From contig CANJDA010000135.1 in assembly GCA_947472705.1 (NCBI GenBank), positions 1 through 5,851 of the forward strand: a stretch of DNA of 5,851 nt. The letters are read 5' to 3'. This stretch comes from Flavobacteriaceae bacterium (lineage in GTDB: Bacteria; Bacteroidota; Bacteroidia; Flavobacteriales; Flavobacteriaceae). How positions within the stretch are numbered: position 1 is the first letter of the stretch; each line of letters begins with the position of its first letter. Both the position numbers and the translations under genes were made by a program. The notes under the pieces were generated by a model. That model was not told where the DNA came from, searched no databases, and worked only from the letters and a program-made list of their open reading frames with translations. Positions 1 through 5,851 of the stretch are shown here, piece by piece.

Positions 1-442
1 ACCCAACTATTAATCCCAAACCTACTTGACCTATTACCTTGAAAATCCCTTTTAAACCTTGCTTGTCTTTTTTGAAAATTTTAATGTAATCATCAATAAA
101 ACCAATAGTTCCCATCCAAAGCGTGGTGACAATTAATAAGATGATATATATATTATTCAACTTTGTCAACAACAAAACCGGAATCAAAGTAGAGATAATT
201 ATGATTAATCCACCCATAGTTGGTGTTCCTGCTTTTTGAGTTTGTCCTTCCAAACCAAGTTCTCTTACCGTTTCACCTACTTGCTGATTTCTTAAAAAAC
301 TAATAATTTTTTTTCCGTAAATGGTTGAGATCATTAGCGAAAGAATCAACGCTAAAGCCGAACGAAAAGTGATATACTGGAAAACTCCCGTTCCAGGAAT
401 GTCCATTGTTTTGTCGAGGTATTCAAATAAATAATAGAGCAT
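1..442 (-). CDS. mraY: Phospho-N-acetylmuramoyl-pentapeptide transferase MraY, N-terminal part (cut by the window edge)
   Basis: MraY is the integral membrane enzyme that moves phospho-MurNAc-pentapeptide from UDP onto undecaprenyl phosphate, giving lipid I, the first membrane step of peptidoglycan synthesis. Reading leftwards from an ATG at 442-440, 147 codons stay open to the window edge and the C-terminus lies outside. The translation begins MLYYLFEYLDKTMD. It has a first hydrophobic segment near residues 22-44, the family motif GTPTMGG at 72-78, a second segment at about 77-93 and a third at about 97-116. The aspartate pair in IDDYIK (D117, D118) follows; it corresponds to the conserved catalytic or Mg-binding Asp dyad of the family. 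A fourth hydrophobic stretch starts near residue 133. Family members in this phylum are around 400 residues, so roughly a third is present. The start lies 4 bases after the murE stop, with an A-rich leader and no Shine-Dalgarno sequence, which suggests co-transcription with murE. I am confident of the identity; only completeness is unknown. Confidence 0.95.
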   Translation of the reverse strand, partial: MLYYLFEYLDKTMDIPGTGVFQYITFRSALALILSLMISTIYGKKIISFLRNQQVGETVRELGLEGQTQKAGTPTMGGLIIIISTLIPVLLLTKLNNIYIILLIVTTLWMGTIGFIDDYIKIFKKDKQGLKGIFKVIGQVGLGLIVG

Positions 443-446
443 AAGT

Positions 447-1910
447 TTATTTATTTAGTTGTTCTAATAGTTCTTTTACAATTTTCATATCATCAAAATC
501 ATGGCGAATGCCATTAACTTCTTGATAGGTTTCATGCCCTTTACCGGCAATCAGGATAATATCATTTGGTCCTGCCAATTGACAAGCTGTTTTTATGGCT
601 TGTTTTCTATCCACTATTGACAGTGTTCTTTTTTGATTTTGAGGCTCCACTCCTTTTTCCATATCAGCGATAATATCTATAGGATCTTCAGTTCTTGGAT
701 TGTCAGAAGTGATGATTACTTTATTGCTCATCGAAGATGCAATATGTGCCATGACTGGTCTTTTGGTTTTATCTCTGTCTCCTCCACAACCTAAAACAGT
801 AATCAATTGCTCATTTTTAGTGCGAATATCATTGATGGTATTCAATACGTTTTCCAATGCATCAGGAGTATGAGCATAGTCTACAATCGCGGTGATTTTA
901 TCATTGGAAACAATAAATTGGAAACGCCCTGAAACACTTTCTAATTCAGATAATAATCGCAAAACTTCTAATTTATCTAGACCTAATTCAACTGCTGTTC
1001 CGTAAATTGCTAATAAATTATAGGCATTGAAAGTCCCTATCAATCGTACCCATACTTCACTTTCATTGATTTTCAACAACAATCCTGACAATTGATTTTC
1101 TAGTATTTGGGCTTTATAATCGGCGTATGATTTTAGTGCATAGGTTAATTTTCTTGCAAACGTATTTTGCAACATTACTAAACCGTTTTTGTCGTCAATG
1201 TTGGTCAATGCAAACGCTGATTTTGGCAAATGATCAAAAAACGATTTTTTAACATCGCGGTATTCTGCGAAAGTTGGATGATAATCTAAATGGTCATGAG
1301 ACAAATTGGTAAACACACCACCAGCGAACTGTAACCCATCAGTTCGCTTTTGATGAATGCCGTGTGAACTCACTTCCATGAAGCAATATTCTACACCCAC
1401 AGTATTCATTTCGGCCAAATAATAATTGATATTTAATGAATCTGGCGTAGTGTGTGTTGCTTTATATTCGATATCATCCACCATAATTTTAACAGTGGAT
1501 AATAAGCCAACTTTATAACCTGCTTTTTTGAATAATTGATATAAAAGTGAAGCTATTGTTGTTTTCCCATTGGTACCTGTGATGCCAACTAACTTCAAAT
1601 TTTGAGAAGGGTTACCATAATAATTAGAAGCTAAAAAAGCTAACGCTTCATTAGTATCTTTTACTTGAATGTATGTAATTCCCGTTACAATTACTTCAGG
1701 CATTGTATCACAAACGATAGCAATAGCCCCAAGATTAATTGCTTTTTCAATATAATCATGTCCATCAGAAACTGTTCCTCTGATTGCCACAAACATATCA
1801 TGTTCTCCAACTTTCCTAGAGTCGAATTCAATTTTGTTAATAGCCATTTCTGTCGAACCTTTTACGACTTCGATAGCTACTTTGTATAATATGTCTTTTA
1901 CAATAATCAC
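447..1910 (-). CDS. murE: UDP-MurNAc-L-Ala-D-Glu:meso-diaminopimelate ligase MurE
   Basis: This cytoplasmic ATP-dependent Mur ligase adds the third amino acid to UDP-MurNAc-L-Ala-D-Glu. The 487-residue length is normal for the family. The N-terminal UDP-substrate domain carries FDSRKV at 29-34. The ATP loop is TGTNGKT at 111-117, followed by HTTPDS at 153-158, EVSSHG at 179-184 and HDHLDYH at 205-211. By alignment with E. coli MurE, K221 (in EYRDVKKSF) is the expected carbamylated lysine. The C-terminal domain has SGRFQ (327-331), DYAHTPDALEN (344-354), DNPRTEDP (403-410) and GKGHE (456-460). DNPR is the signature of meso-DAP-adding enzymes, as opposed to lysine-adding ones, so meso-DAP peptidoglycan is predicted. 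The start is GTG at 1910-1908. It gives MIIVKDILYKV, and LKDILYKV-like N-termini are what I expect of flavobacterial MurE. The GTG overlaps the ftsI stop as GTGA, which supports translational coupling. No Shine-Dalgarno sequence is visible. Confidence 0.97.
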   Translation of the reverse strand: MIIVKDILYKVAIEVVKGSTEMAINKIEFDSRKVGEHDMFVAIRGTVSDGHDYIEKAINLGAIAIVCDTMPEVIVTGITYIQVKDTNEALAFLASNYYGNPSQNLKLVGITGTNGKTTIASLLYQLFKKAGYKVGLLSTVKIMVDDIEYKATHTTPDSLNINYYLAEMNTVGVEYCFMEVSSHGIHQKRTDGLQFAGGVFTNLSHDHLDYHPTFAEYRDVKKSFFDHLPKSAFALTNIDDKNGLVMLQNTFARKLTYALKSYADYKAQILENQLSGLLLKINESEVWVRLIGTFNAYNLLAIYGTAVELGLDKLEVLRLLSELESVSGRFQFIVSNDKITAIVDYAHTPDALENVLNTINDIRTKNEQLITVLGCGGDRDKTKRPVMAHIASSMSNKVIITSDNPRTEDPIDIIADMEKGVEPQNQKRTLSIVDRKQAIKTACQLAGPNDIILIAGKGHETYQEVNGIRHDFDDMKIVKELLEQLNK

Positions 1911-3925
1911 GATAATTCGAGTATGATAGTTTGATTTTTATCTAAAGGTTGTCCAGCTGGGATAGATTGTTTTTTTACTTTTCCGACACCGATAATTTTT
2001 ACTTTAACTTTTAGATTTTCTAAAAGAGCGACTGCATCCATCCCACTCATGCCTTTAACATTAGGCATTCCTTTAATTTCATCTTGCGATTTCAGACTGT
2101 ATTCAGCATAGGCTTTTTCTTGTTTACCCACTTTTCGATTCAAATTTCTGATTTCATTTGTAGATGGAACATCGGTAAAAATCTTTTGAGCAATACGTTT
2201 AAAAACTGGTCCAGCGACATCGGCACCATAATAATTATTACCCGAAGTATTAGGTTTGTGAACTACTACAATACAAGAATATTTAGGGCTTTCTGCTGGA
2301 AAGAATCCAACAAAAGAAGAAATGTAATGTTTGTCAGCACCACCATTCGTTCCATAGCCAGCTTGAGCAGTTCCTGTTTTTCCAGCCATGGAAAAGTCTT
2401 TTGAATACAGTTTTGCTGCCGTACCTCTTTTGACTACATTTTGCATTACAGCTTTCAATTTTTTGATGGTTTCATCAGAGCAAATCTTTGGGTTAATGAC
2501 TTGCTTATCGAATTTTTTTATAGTTTTATTCCATTCTTTAATTTCGGAAACGAATTGTGGTTTTACCATTTCACCATTATTGGCAATGGCATTATACAAT
2601 GTCAAAGTTTGTAAAGGTGTTACCGAAACTCCATATCCATAAGCCATCCAAGGTAGAGATAAAGCGCTCCAGTGTTTATCTTTTGGTTGTGGAATATAAG
2701 GTTTGCCTTCGCCTTTAAACGGTAATCCTAAGGGTTTGTTCAATCCCATTTTATCTATTCTATCTACAAACTCTTGTGGATTGTTTCGGTAGTTTTCATA
2801 AACGGCTTGTACCATTATTGTGTTAGAAGACACTTCAAAACCTCTAGCCAAAGAAATTCTTCCGTAGCCACCCTCATGTGAATCGCGCACTTTTTTTCCT
2901 TTGAACGAAGGGTAAGTTATAATTCCCCCTTGACTATCATAAACTTTACTTGTATCAATTTTATGGTCATCCAACAGTGCTATCATATCCACTAATTTGA
3001 AAGTAGAACCAGGCTCGTGAGCTTCTGCTATGGCATAATTCGTTGTTTCGAAATAAGTAGAATCACTTTCTTTTAATTTTCCTAAATTGGAAATGGCTTT
3101 TATCTTTCCTGTTTTGGTTTCCATTACAACAACACAACCATGCTCGGCTTTGTATTCTTCTAATTGTTTTAACAAGGCATGATGTGCGATATCCTGTATA
3201 TAAACATCGATAGTTGAAATAACATCGTAACCATCTTGAGGGTCAACTTCATTTTGATCACGAATAGGTTTCCATTGGCCTTTAGCAATTTTTTGCTTAA
3301 GAATTTTGCCGTCTTTCCCGTTTAAATAGTTTCTAAACGACCATTCAATTCCTTTACCGTCTGGCTTTCCTTCTGGAGTAATTCTTTCATAACCAATAGT
3401 TCTTTCGGCAATTTTACCAATTGGATGCTTCCGAATGGTTTCTTGTTCCGTAATCATACCACCTTTATTTGGTCCCAAATTAAACAACGGAAAAGTCTTC
3501 ATTCTCATGTATTCGGTATAACTTAAATCGCGCGCCACAAACATGTATCTGCTTTTATTGGCACGCGCCATTCTAAATTGCGTTTGATAATAAGAACTTG
3601 GTTTACCAAGCATTAATGCCAAAGAATCTGATAATGGTTTTACATTTTTTTCAAATGATTCCCCTTTTGGAGCTACGGCGTCAAATCGAATGTTGTAATT
3701 TGGAATAGAAGTGGCTAGTAAACTACCATCAGCTGAATAAATATTTCCTTTATTGGCTGGAATCACAAAGCTTTTAACAGTTTCTTTTTTGGCTAATTCG
3801 CGCAACTTTGGACCTTCTACCCATTGAATTTTGGAAAGTTTAAACGTAATGGCAATTGCCATCATAAAGATGCAGAAAGCCACTAGGTAAATGCGGTAAG
3901 AGATATGTTTATCTTCTATTGCCAT
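1907..3925 (-). CDS. ftsI: Septal peptidoglycan transpeptidase FtsI (PBP3, class B penicillin-binding protein) with C-terminal PASTA domain
   Basis: FtsI cross-links stem peptides at the division septum, working with FtsW and anchored in the inner membrane. The 672-residue protein has a short cytoplasmic N-terminus, one membrane segment at about residues 11-30, and a periplasmic PBP-dimer region from about 50 to 240. The transpeptidase domain (about 262-590) shows all three active-site motifs: STFK (307-310, nucleophile S307), SSN (366-368) and KTGTA (516-520). The last 55 residues or so (GMPNVKGMSGMDAVALL at 619-635, ending in QTIILELS) form a PASTA domain. It makes this protein longer than E. 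coli FtsI (588 residues) and resembles the SpoVD/PBP2x type. The usual RGxIxDRxG motif of the dimer region reads KGNIYSADG at 59-67. The ATG at 3925 lies inside the last codons of ftsL, a 10-base overlap, and the TGA stop overlaps the murE GTG. FtsI is favoured over an elongation PBP2 by its place between ftsL and murE. Confidence 0.96.
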   Translation of the reverse strand: MAIEDKHISYRIYLVAFCIFMMAIAITFKLSKIQWVEGPKLRELAKKETVKSFVIPANKGNIYSADGSLLATSIPNYNIRFDAVAPKGESFEKNVKPLSDSLALMLGKPSSYYQTQFRMARANKSRYMFVARDLSYTEYMRMKTFPLFNLGPNKGGMITEQETIRKHPIGKIAERTIGYERITPEGKPDGKGIEWSFRNYLNGKDGKILKQKIAKGQWKPIRDQNEVDPQDGYDVISTIDVYIQDIAHHALLKQLEEYKAEHGCVVVMETKTGKIKAISNLGKLKESDSTYFETTNYAIAEAHEPGSTFKLVDMIALLDDHKIDTSKVYDSQGGIITYPSFKGKKVRDSHEGGYGRISLARGFEVSSNTIMVQAVYENYRNNPQEFVDRIDKMGLNKPLGLPFKGEGKPYIPQPKDKHWSALSLPWMAYGYGVSVTPLQTLTLYNAIANNGEMVKPQFVSEIKEWNKTIKKFDKQVINPKICSDETIKKLKAVMQNVVKRGTAAKLYSKDFSMAGKTGTAQAGYGTNGGADKHYISSFVGFFPAESPKYSCIVVVHKPNTSGNNYYGADVAGPVFKRIAQKIFTDVPSTNEIRNLNRKVGKQEKAYAEYSLKSQDEIKGMPNVKGMSGMDAVALLENLKVKVKIIGVGKVKKQSIPAGQPLDKNQTIILELS

Positions 3926-4263
3926 AGTTTTTGAAAGAAGCTTTTTTCTACTGGTTTTTTAACTTTTATTTTTTGTGGTGGAACCGAGGAAGGATATATT
4001 TTTCGTTCTTCCATTTTTTCAGAAACGGTCGATTCCATTTTTAATTTCATTAATTCAGAACGTTTGTCAACAAATTCAGAGCGCAATTCTTTTACTTCAT
4101 TTGTCAAATCAGTAATTCTAAAAATCTTCTCTTCATACTGATGCTGATTGGCAATCATTATTATGGCTAGAAAAATCAAGAATACTATAAATCGCCAGTT
4201 TTTAGTAGCATCTTCATTGACAAGAAATCGAGCTTTTAATATGCTATAAACTCCTTTTTTCAT
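3916..4263 (-). CDS. ftsL: FtsL-like division protein, single-pass membrane with coiled coil
   Basis: This is a 115-residue bitopic protein in the place where ftsL always sits, between rsmH and ftsI. About 23 residues are cytoplasmic, followed by a hydrophobic segment (FIVFLIFLAIIMIAN, about 25-39). A charged, heptad-like stretch then runs to about residue 88 (EEKIFRITDLTNEVKELRSEF and onward) and would form the periplasmic coiled coil. The tail is basic and proline-containing (PSSVPPQKIKVKKPVEK, 91-107). In characterised bacteria FtsL pairs with FtsB through this coiled coil and helps activate the FtsW-FtsI septal synthase. Sequence conservation is poor in this family, so the call rests on topology, size and position rather than on residues. 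It matches the FtsL-like family seen in Bacteroidota dcw clusters. The ATG start at 4263 overlaps the rsmH stop as ATGA, and the TAG stop lies 10 bases inside ftsI. Both overlaps point to coupled translation. Confidence 0.88.
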   Translation of the reverse strand: MKKGVYSILKARFLVNEDATKNWRFIVFLIFLAIIMIANQHQYEEKIFRITDLTNEVKELRSEFVDKRSELMKLKMESTVSEKMEERKIYPSSVPPQKIKVKKPVEKSFFQKLWQ

Positions 4264-5168
4264 TTTTTTTCTGCTATTCTTAATTTTGCACTTCTAGCTC
4301 TGTTGTTGCTTTTTATTTCTGCTTCATTAGGTACAATTAGTTTACCAACCAACTTAAACGGGACTGAAAAGTTTCCGAAAAAATCTCGCTCAGGCTCACC
4401 TTCAAACAAACCGTTTTTCATGAATCTTTTTACTAATCTATCTTCCAAAGAGTGATACGAAATCACGCTTAATCTACCTTCGGGTTTCAATATTTCTAGT
4501 GATTGCTCTAAAAATTCTTTTAAAACATCCATTTCCTGATTTACTTCAATTCTTATGGCCTGATAGATTTGTGCTAAGATTTTATTCTTGAATTGATCTG
4601 GTAAAAATTTGGCCAAAATCAATTTTAATTCATCTGTTGTAGCGATGGCTTTGGTTTCTCTGGCTTCGATAATGGTTCTTGCTAAAGCTGGAGCCGTTTT
4701 TAATTCGCCATAATCCATAAACACTCTTTTCAAATTTGCTTCATCATATTCGTTGATGACTTTGTAAGCATCTAAATCATTTTTTTTACTCATTCGCATG
4801 TCCAAATCAGCATCAAAACGAGTAGAAAAACCTCTTTCAGGAACATCAAATTGATGGGATGAAACACCTAAATCAGCTAAAATTCCATCTACACTTTTTA
4901 CACCATGAAACCTCAAAAAGCGTTTTATATATCTAAAATTCTCTTGAATCAATGTAAATCTTTCATCTGGCAAAGCATTATCCCAGGCATCTTCATCTTG
5001 ATCAAGTCCGAATAACTTTCCATTGGTTCCCAATCGACTCAAAATCTCTTTAGAATGTCCGCCTCCGCCAAAAGTCACATCCACATAAACTCCATCTGGT
5101 TTGATATTCAAGCCATCGACAGTTTCTTTCAACAAAACCGGATTATGATATTCCATTGTTGTCGTCAT
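4260..5168 (-). CDS. rsmH: 16S rRNA (cytosine(1402)-N4)-methyltransferase RsmH (MraW)
   Basis: RsmH uses S-adenosylmethionine to N4-methylate C1402 of 16S rRNA in the decoding centre. The 302-residue product is full length for the family. Visible motifs in order are YHNPVLLKE (7-15), the SAM-binding loop VDVTFGGGGHS (29-39), GLDQD (54-58), DGILADLGVSSHQFD (94-108), RGFSTRFDADLDMRM (112-126), YQAIRIEVN (202-210), SYHSLEDRLVKRF (237-249) and the basic C-terminal SNNRARSAKLR (287-297). Two starts are possible: ATG at 5168, giving MTTTMEYHNP, or the internal ATG at 5156, giving MEYHNP. The first overlaps the end of mraZ by 26 bases, the second by 14. I keep the longer form, but the shorter fits the conserved N-terminus equally well. 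Position after mraZ and before ftsL is the standard dcw order. Identity is secure; the exact start is not. Confidence 0.97.
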   Translation of the reverse strand: MTTTMEYHNPVLLKETVDGLNIKPDGVYVDVTFGGGGHSKEILSRLGTNGKLFGLDQDEDAWDNALPDERFTLIQENFRYIKRFLRFHGVKSVDGILADLGVSSHQFDVPERGFSTRFDADLDMRMSKKNDLDAYKVINEYDEANLKRVFMDYGELKTAPALARTIIEARETKAIATTDELKLILAKFLPDQFKNKILAQIYQAIRIEVNQEMDVLKEFLEQSLEILKPEGRLSVISYHSLEDRLVKRFMKNGLFEGEPERDFFGNFSVPFKLVGKLIVPNEAEIKSNNRARSAKLRIAEKK

Positions 5169-5616
5169 TACTATTTCCCATTACATCTTCTGCCAAATCA
5201 GCGAAATCAACATCATCACCAGCAATTGCTTTTTCATACAACTCTTTATCCCAAATCTCAACAATATTAACAGCCGAGGAAAGCACTATGTCTTTCGAAA
5301 TTTTGCCAAAGGCTACCAAATCTTTTGGGATTAATAATCTTCCTAAATCATCCACTTCAACCACTTTTACACCAGCTGTAAATCGACGGATGAAGTCGTT
5401 ATTTTTCTTTACAAATCGGTTGAGTTTGTTGATTTTTTCCATCATTAAATTCCATTCTGTCATCGGATATAGTTCGAGACAAGGTTGAAAAACGGAACGC
5501 TTCAAGACGAAGCCATCTTGCAGAGAGCTAGCCAATTGCTTCTTTAACGCCGAAGGAATCATTAGTCTTCCTTTGGCATCAACTTTACACTCATATGTTC
5601 CGATAATGGAGTTCAA
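5143..5616 (-). CDS. mraZ: Transcriptional regulator MraZ (two SpoVT-AbrB domains), TTG start
   Basis: MraZ is a DNA-binding protein that forms ring-shaped oligomers and, in E. coli, represses its own dcw operon. The 157-residue product has the two tandem SpoVT-AbrB half-domains expected: the first around DAKGRLMIPSALKK (13-26), the second around DDLGRLLIPKDL (89-100). Both carry the conserved D-x-x-GR core. The tail after about residue 133 (GDDVDFADLAEDVMGNSNDDN) is acidic and probably flexible. The start is TTG at 5616-5614, giving MNSIIGTYECKVDAKGR. There is an in-frame TGA at 5625-5623, and the first in-frame ATG after the TTG is Met19, inside the first DNA-binding domain. So TTG is the only standard start that keeps the domain whole; two CTG codons directly before it are the only other options. 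No Shine-Dalgarno sequence is present. The 3' end overlaps rsmH. Four GTGGTA repeats upstream (5658-5704) suggest self-regulation. Confidence 0.95.
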   Translation of the reverse strand: MNSIIGTYECKVDAKGRLMIPSALKKQLASSLQDGFVLKRSVFQPCLELYPMTEWNLMMEKINKLNRFVKKNNDFIRRFTAGVKVVEVDDLGRLLIPKDLVAFGKISKDIVLSSAVNIVEIWDKELYEKAIAGDDVDFADLAEDVMGNSNDDNNGIS

Positions 5617-5639
5617 CAGCAGTCAATTTTGATTATCAG

Positions 5640-5647
5640 CAAAAATA
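5640..5647 (-). promoter_or_regulatory. Candidate Bacteroidota -7 promoter box for the mraZ operon
   Basis: Read on the minus strand this is TATTTTTG, a full match to the TAnnTTTG -7 element known for the main sigma factor of Bacteroidota. Initiation a few bases downstream, near 5633, would leave a leader of roughly 15-20 bases before the mraZ TTG. The -33 part is weak: the nearest upstream TTG (5675-5673) leaves a 25-base spacer, against about 17-23 in flavobacterial promoters as I recall them. It also falls inside the putative MraZ repeats. The surrounding DNA is very A/T-rich, so a chance match is possible. Confidence 0.5.
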
Positions 5648-5657
5648 TAAAAATATT

Positions 5658-5704
5658 TACCACATTTTACCACAAAATACCACTTTGTTAATAAGTTTTA
5701 CCAC
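5658..5704 (-). promoter_or_regulatory. Putative MraZ operator: four direct GTGGTA repeats
   Basis: On the minus strand the hexamer GTGGTA occurs at 5663-5658, 5673-5668, 5683-5678 and 5704-5699, all in the direction of transcription. The first three are spaced exactly 10 bases apart; the fourth is 21 bases further up, about two helical turns. All four would therefore lie on nearly the same face of the DNA. Two copies extend to AAAGTGGTA; the others are TTTGTGGTA and AATGTGGTA. E. coli MraZ is known to bind direct TGGGN repeats with 5-base spacers, also a 10-base period, and mollicute MraZ binds AAAGTG-like repeats. The array sits 42 bases before the mraZ start and just upstream of the candidate -7 box, overlapping the -33 zone. 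Binding by this MraZ is inferred from position and pattern. Confidence 0.78.
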
Positions 5705-5851
5705 TTTATTCCAATTTCAGACATAAACGCAATAAAATTGAGCCATAACGTTTTTTAACAAATTATTGTAAAAGGGGAAAAAGGCGAAATCAAAAAGTAT
5801 AAAAAACTGACTTTAAAGTGTTTTGATGGGTAATATCATTATTTTAGAAGT
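5705..5851. other. Upstream intergenic DNA and unresolved window edge
   Basis: This A/T-rich stretch upstream of the operator shows no complete gene and no convincing terminator hairpin. Two short open stretches touch the right edge. On the minus strand the frame from 5851 reads TSKIMILPIKTL and stops with TAA at 5815-5813, which could be the tail of a gene upstream of mraZ. On the plus strand an ATG at 5826 opens MGNIIILE and runs off the edge, which could be the start of a divergent gene. At most 12 codons are visible in either, so neither can be called. A perfect 10-base palindrome, ACTTTAAAGT, lies at 5810-5819. Confidence 0.4.

Noticed and set aside
1665..2642. Plus-strand open frames at 1665-1889, 2084-2404 and 2388-2642
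   Set aside because: They lie wholly antisense to murE and ftsI, which have full sets of family motifs, and their translations are low-complexity F/S/I-rich strings with no recognisable domain.
5055..5488. Plus-strand open frames at 5055-5270 and 5156-5488
   Set aside because: They are antisense to rsmH and mraZ, whose reading frames are clear; the products are composition artefacts (serine-, histidine- and glutamine-rich) without motifs.
5718..5725. TATGTCTG on the minus strand as a second, upstream -7 box
   Set aside because: It has one mismatch to TAnnTTTG and no TTG at suitable spacing; the nearest TTTG (5762-5759) leaves a spacer of over 30 bases.
5750..5812. Runs of A and T in the upstream region as a rho-independent terminator
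   Set aside because: No GC-rich inverted repeat precedes the runs on either strand; only a very weak AAAGT/ACTTT pairing is visible.
5810..5819. Perfect palindrome ACTTTAAAGT as an operator or terminator stem
   Set aside because: Ten-base A/T-rich palindromes are common by chance here, there is no loop or clear T-run pairing, and no second copy was seen.
1..5851. A hidden novel system (mobile element, defence genes, CRISPR, RNA gene)
   Set aside because: Coding density is almost complete with standard dcw genes in the standard order; I saw no repeats beyond the mraZ upstream array, no integrase or transposase motifs and no tRNA-like or structured RNA segment.

Overview
This window is the start of a division and cell-wall (dcw) cluster from a member of the Bacteroidota, most likely a Flavobacterium or close relative. 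That placement is inference from the low-GC, A/T-rich sequence, the gene order, an FtsI with a C-terminal PASTA domain, a small non-canonical FtsL, a TAnnTTTG-type promoter element, and the lack of Shine-Dalgarno sequences before the genes. No database search was run. All recognisable genes lie on the minus strand, so the operon reads from right to left.

Layout in the direction of transcription: an upstream region (about 5851-5617) carries four direct GTGGTA repeats and a candidate -7 promoter box. Then come mraZ (5616-5143, TTG start), rsmH/mraW (5168-4260), ftsL (4263-3916), ftsI/PBP3 (3925-1907), murE (1910-447, GTG start) and the first 147 codons of mraY, which runs off the left edge (442-1). 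Each pair of neighbours overlaps by 4 to 26 bases, except murE-mraY, which are 4 bases apart. The five genes from mraZ to murE therefore look like one tightly coupled transcription unit.

The genes form one module. MraZ is the cluster's own transcription factor. RsmH methylates 16S rRNA. FtsL and FtsI are septal division proteins, FtsI making the septal peptidoglycan cross-links. MurE adds the third residue of the stem peptide in the cytoplasm; its DNPR motif predicts meso-diaminopimelate. MraY transfers the finished muropeptide to the lipid carrier.

I see no mobile element, CRISPR array, RNA gene, defence system or broken gene. The observation most worth following is the array of four GTGGTA repeats upstream of mraZ, three at exactly 10-base spacing and the fourth two helical turns further up. 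It resembles a MraZ operator. The rest is a well-conserved housekeeping region, and I found no undescribed system in it.
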